Of a DNA stretch of 64,000 nucleotides, positions 63,945-64,000 are shown one piece after another (within the stretch, counting starts at the first letter, position 1; the number at the start of each line of letters is the position of its first letter). The DNA comes from a virus. The notes below the pieces were generated by a model. It searched no databases, was not told the DNA's origin, and saw only the letters and a list, made by a program, of their open reading frames with translations. The stretch lies in IMG/VR virus record IMGVR_UViG_3300020185_000044, positions 1 to 64,000 of that record. One strand, given 5' to 3'. The position numbers were made by a program, and so were the translations under genes.

Positions 63945-64000
63945 TTAATGTGGTACCCATGCGCTTGGCAGGGTGAAGTTGTTTAAAGCAAAATCAATAG
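63945..64000 (-). CDS. 3' end of a virion-like gene (partial)
   Basis: The minus-strand frame encodes I-D-F-A-L-N-N-F-T-L-P-S-A-W-V-P-H and TAA, and continues past the window. The composition is like the end of a fibre or tail protein. Confidence 0.45.
   Translation of the reverse strand, partial: IDFALNNFTLPSAWVPH

Overview
The window is one segment of the genome of a tailed phage, most likely a podovirus, that infects a member of the Bacteroidota (probably Flavobacteriia). This rests on the low GC content, on -7 boxes of the form TAnnTTTG in front of most transcription units, on BT4734/VirE-N and DUF3127 domain genes, and on a head-tail module without a tape measure or sheath. I see no tRNA gene, integrase or DNA polymerase. 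The resemblance to Cellulophaga podoviruses or crAss-like phages is an impression from gene order and sizes, not a measured relationship.

Layout. 1-1394: rightward small-gene cassettes bounded by hairpins. 1398-36641: the late arm, read leftward from about 36.6 kb. It holds head-packaging genes (a basic protein, a GroES-like protein, large terminase, portal, scaffold, major capsid), ring and nozzle proteins, a cupin, internal ejection proteins including a 2135-aa giant, fibres, and two membrane/lysis clusters. 36642-36910 is the divergent hub. 36911-61793: the early arm, read rightward. It holds a winged-helix Rep-like protein, small genes and cassettes, a miniature HisRS, a VirE-N/RepA-type primase-helicase, an ERF annealing protein with a DUF3127 partner, a DnaA domain-IV protein, HNH and GIY-YIG nucleases, a Cas4-like nuclease and a phosphoesterase. 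61921-64000: leftward genes for an HNH endonuclease, an M15 endolysin, a T7-endonuclease-I-like resolvase and small virion-like proteins.

How the parts work together. Early genes appear to supply replication (Rep, primase-helicase, DnaA-like) and recombination (ERF, DUF3127, Cas4-like, endonuclease I). The late arm builds and packages the particle and lyses the cell. Many units have their own TAnnTTTG promoter. In several, the box lies 4 nt from the start codon, which implies leaderless mRNA.

Most notable observations. (1) Two copies of a leader RNA made of two hairpins whose apical loops are perfectly complementary (kissing loops), with different loop sequences in each copy. One lies before the Rep-like gene and ends in a terminator; the other lies before the HNH/primase-helicase pair. 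(2) Small-gene cassettes whose two ends carry matching 8-9 bp inverted tags, resembling integron attC cassettes, with no integrase in view. (3) Homing endonucleases placed at the 5' ends of recombination genes, leaving truncated N-terminal fragments upstream of the intact genes. (4) A 210-aa histidyl-tRNA-synthetase core without insertion or anticodon domains. (5) A conserved-looking basic late gene that has no ATG, GTG or TTG and seems to start at ATC.
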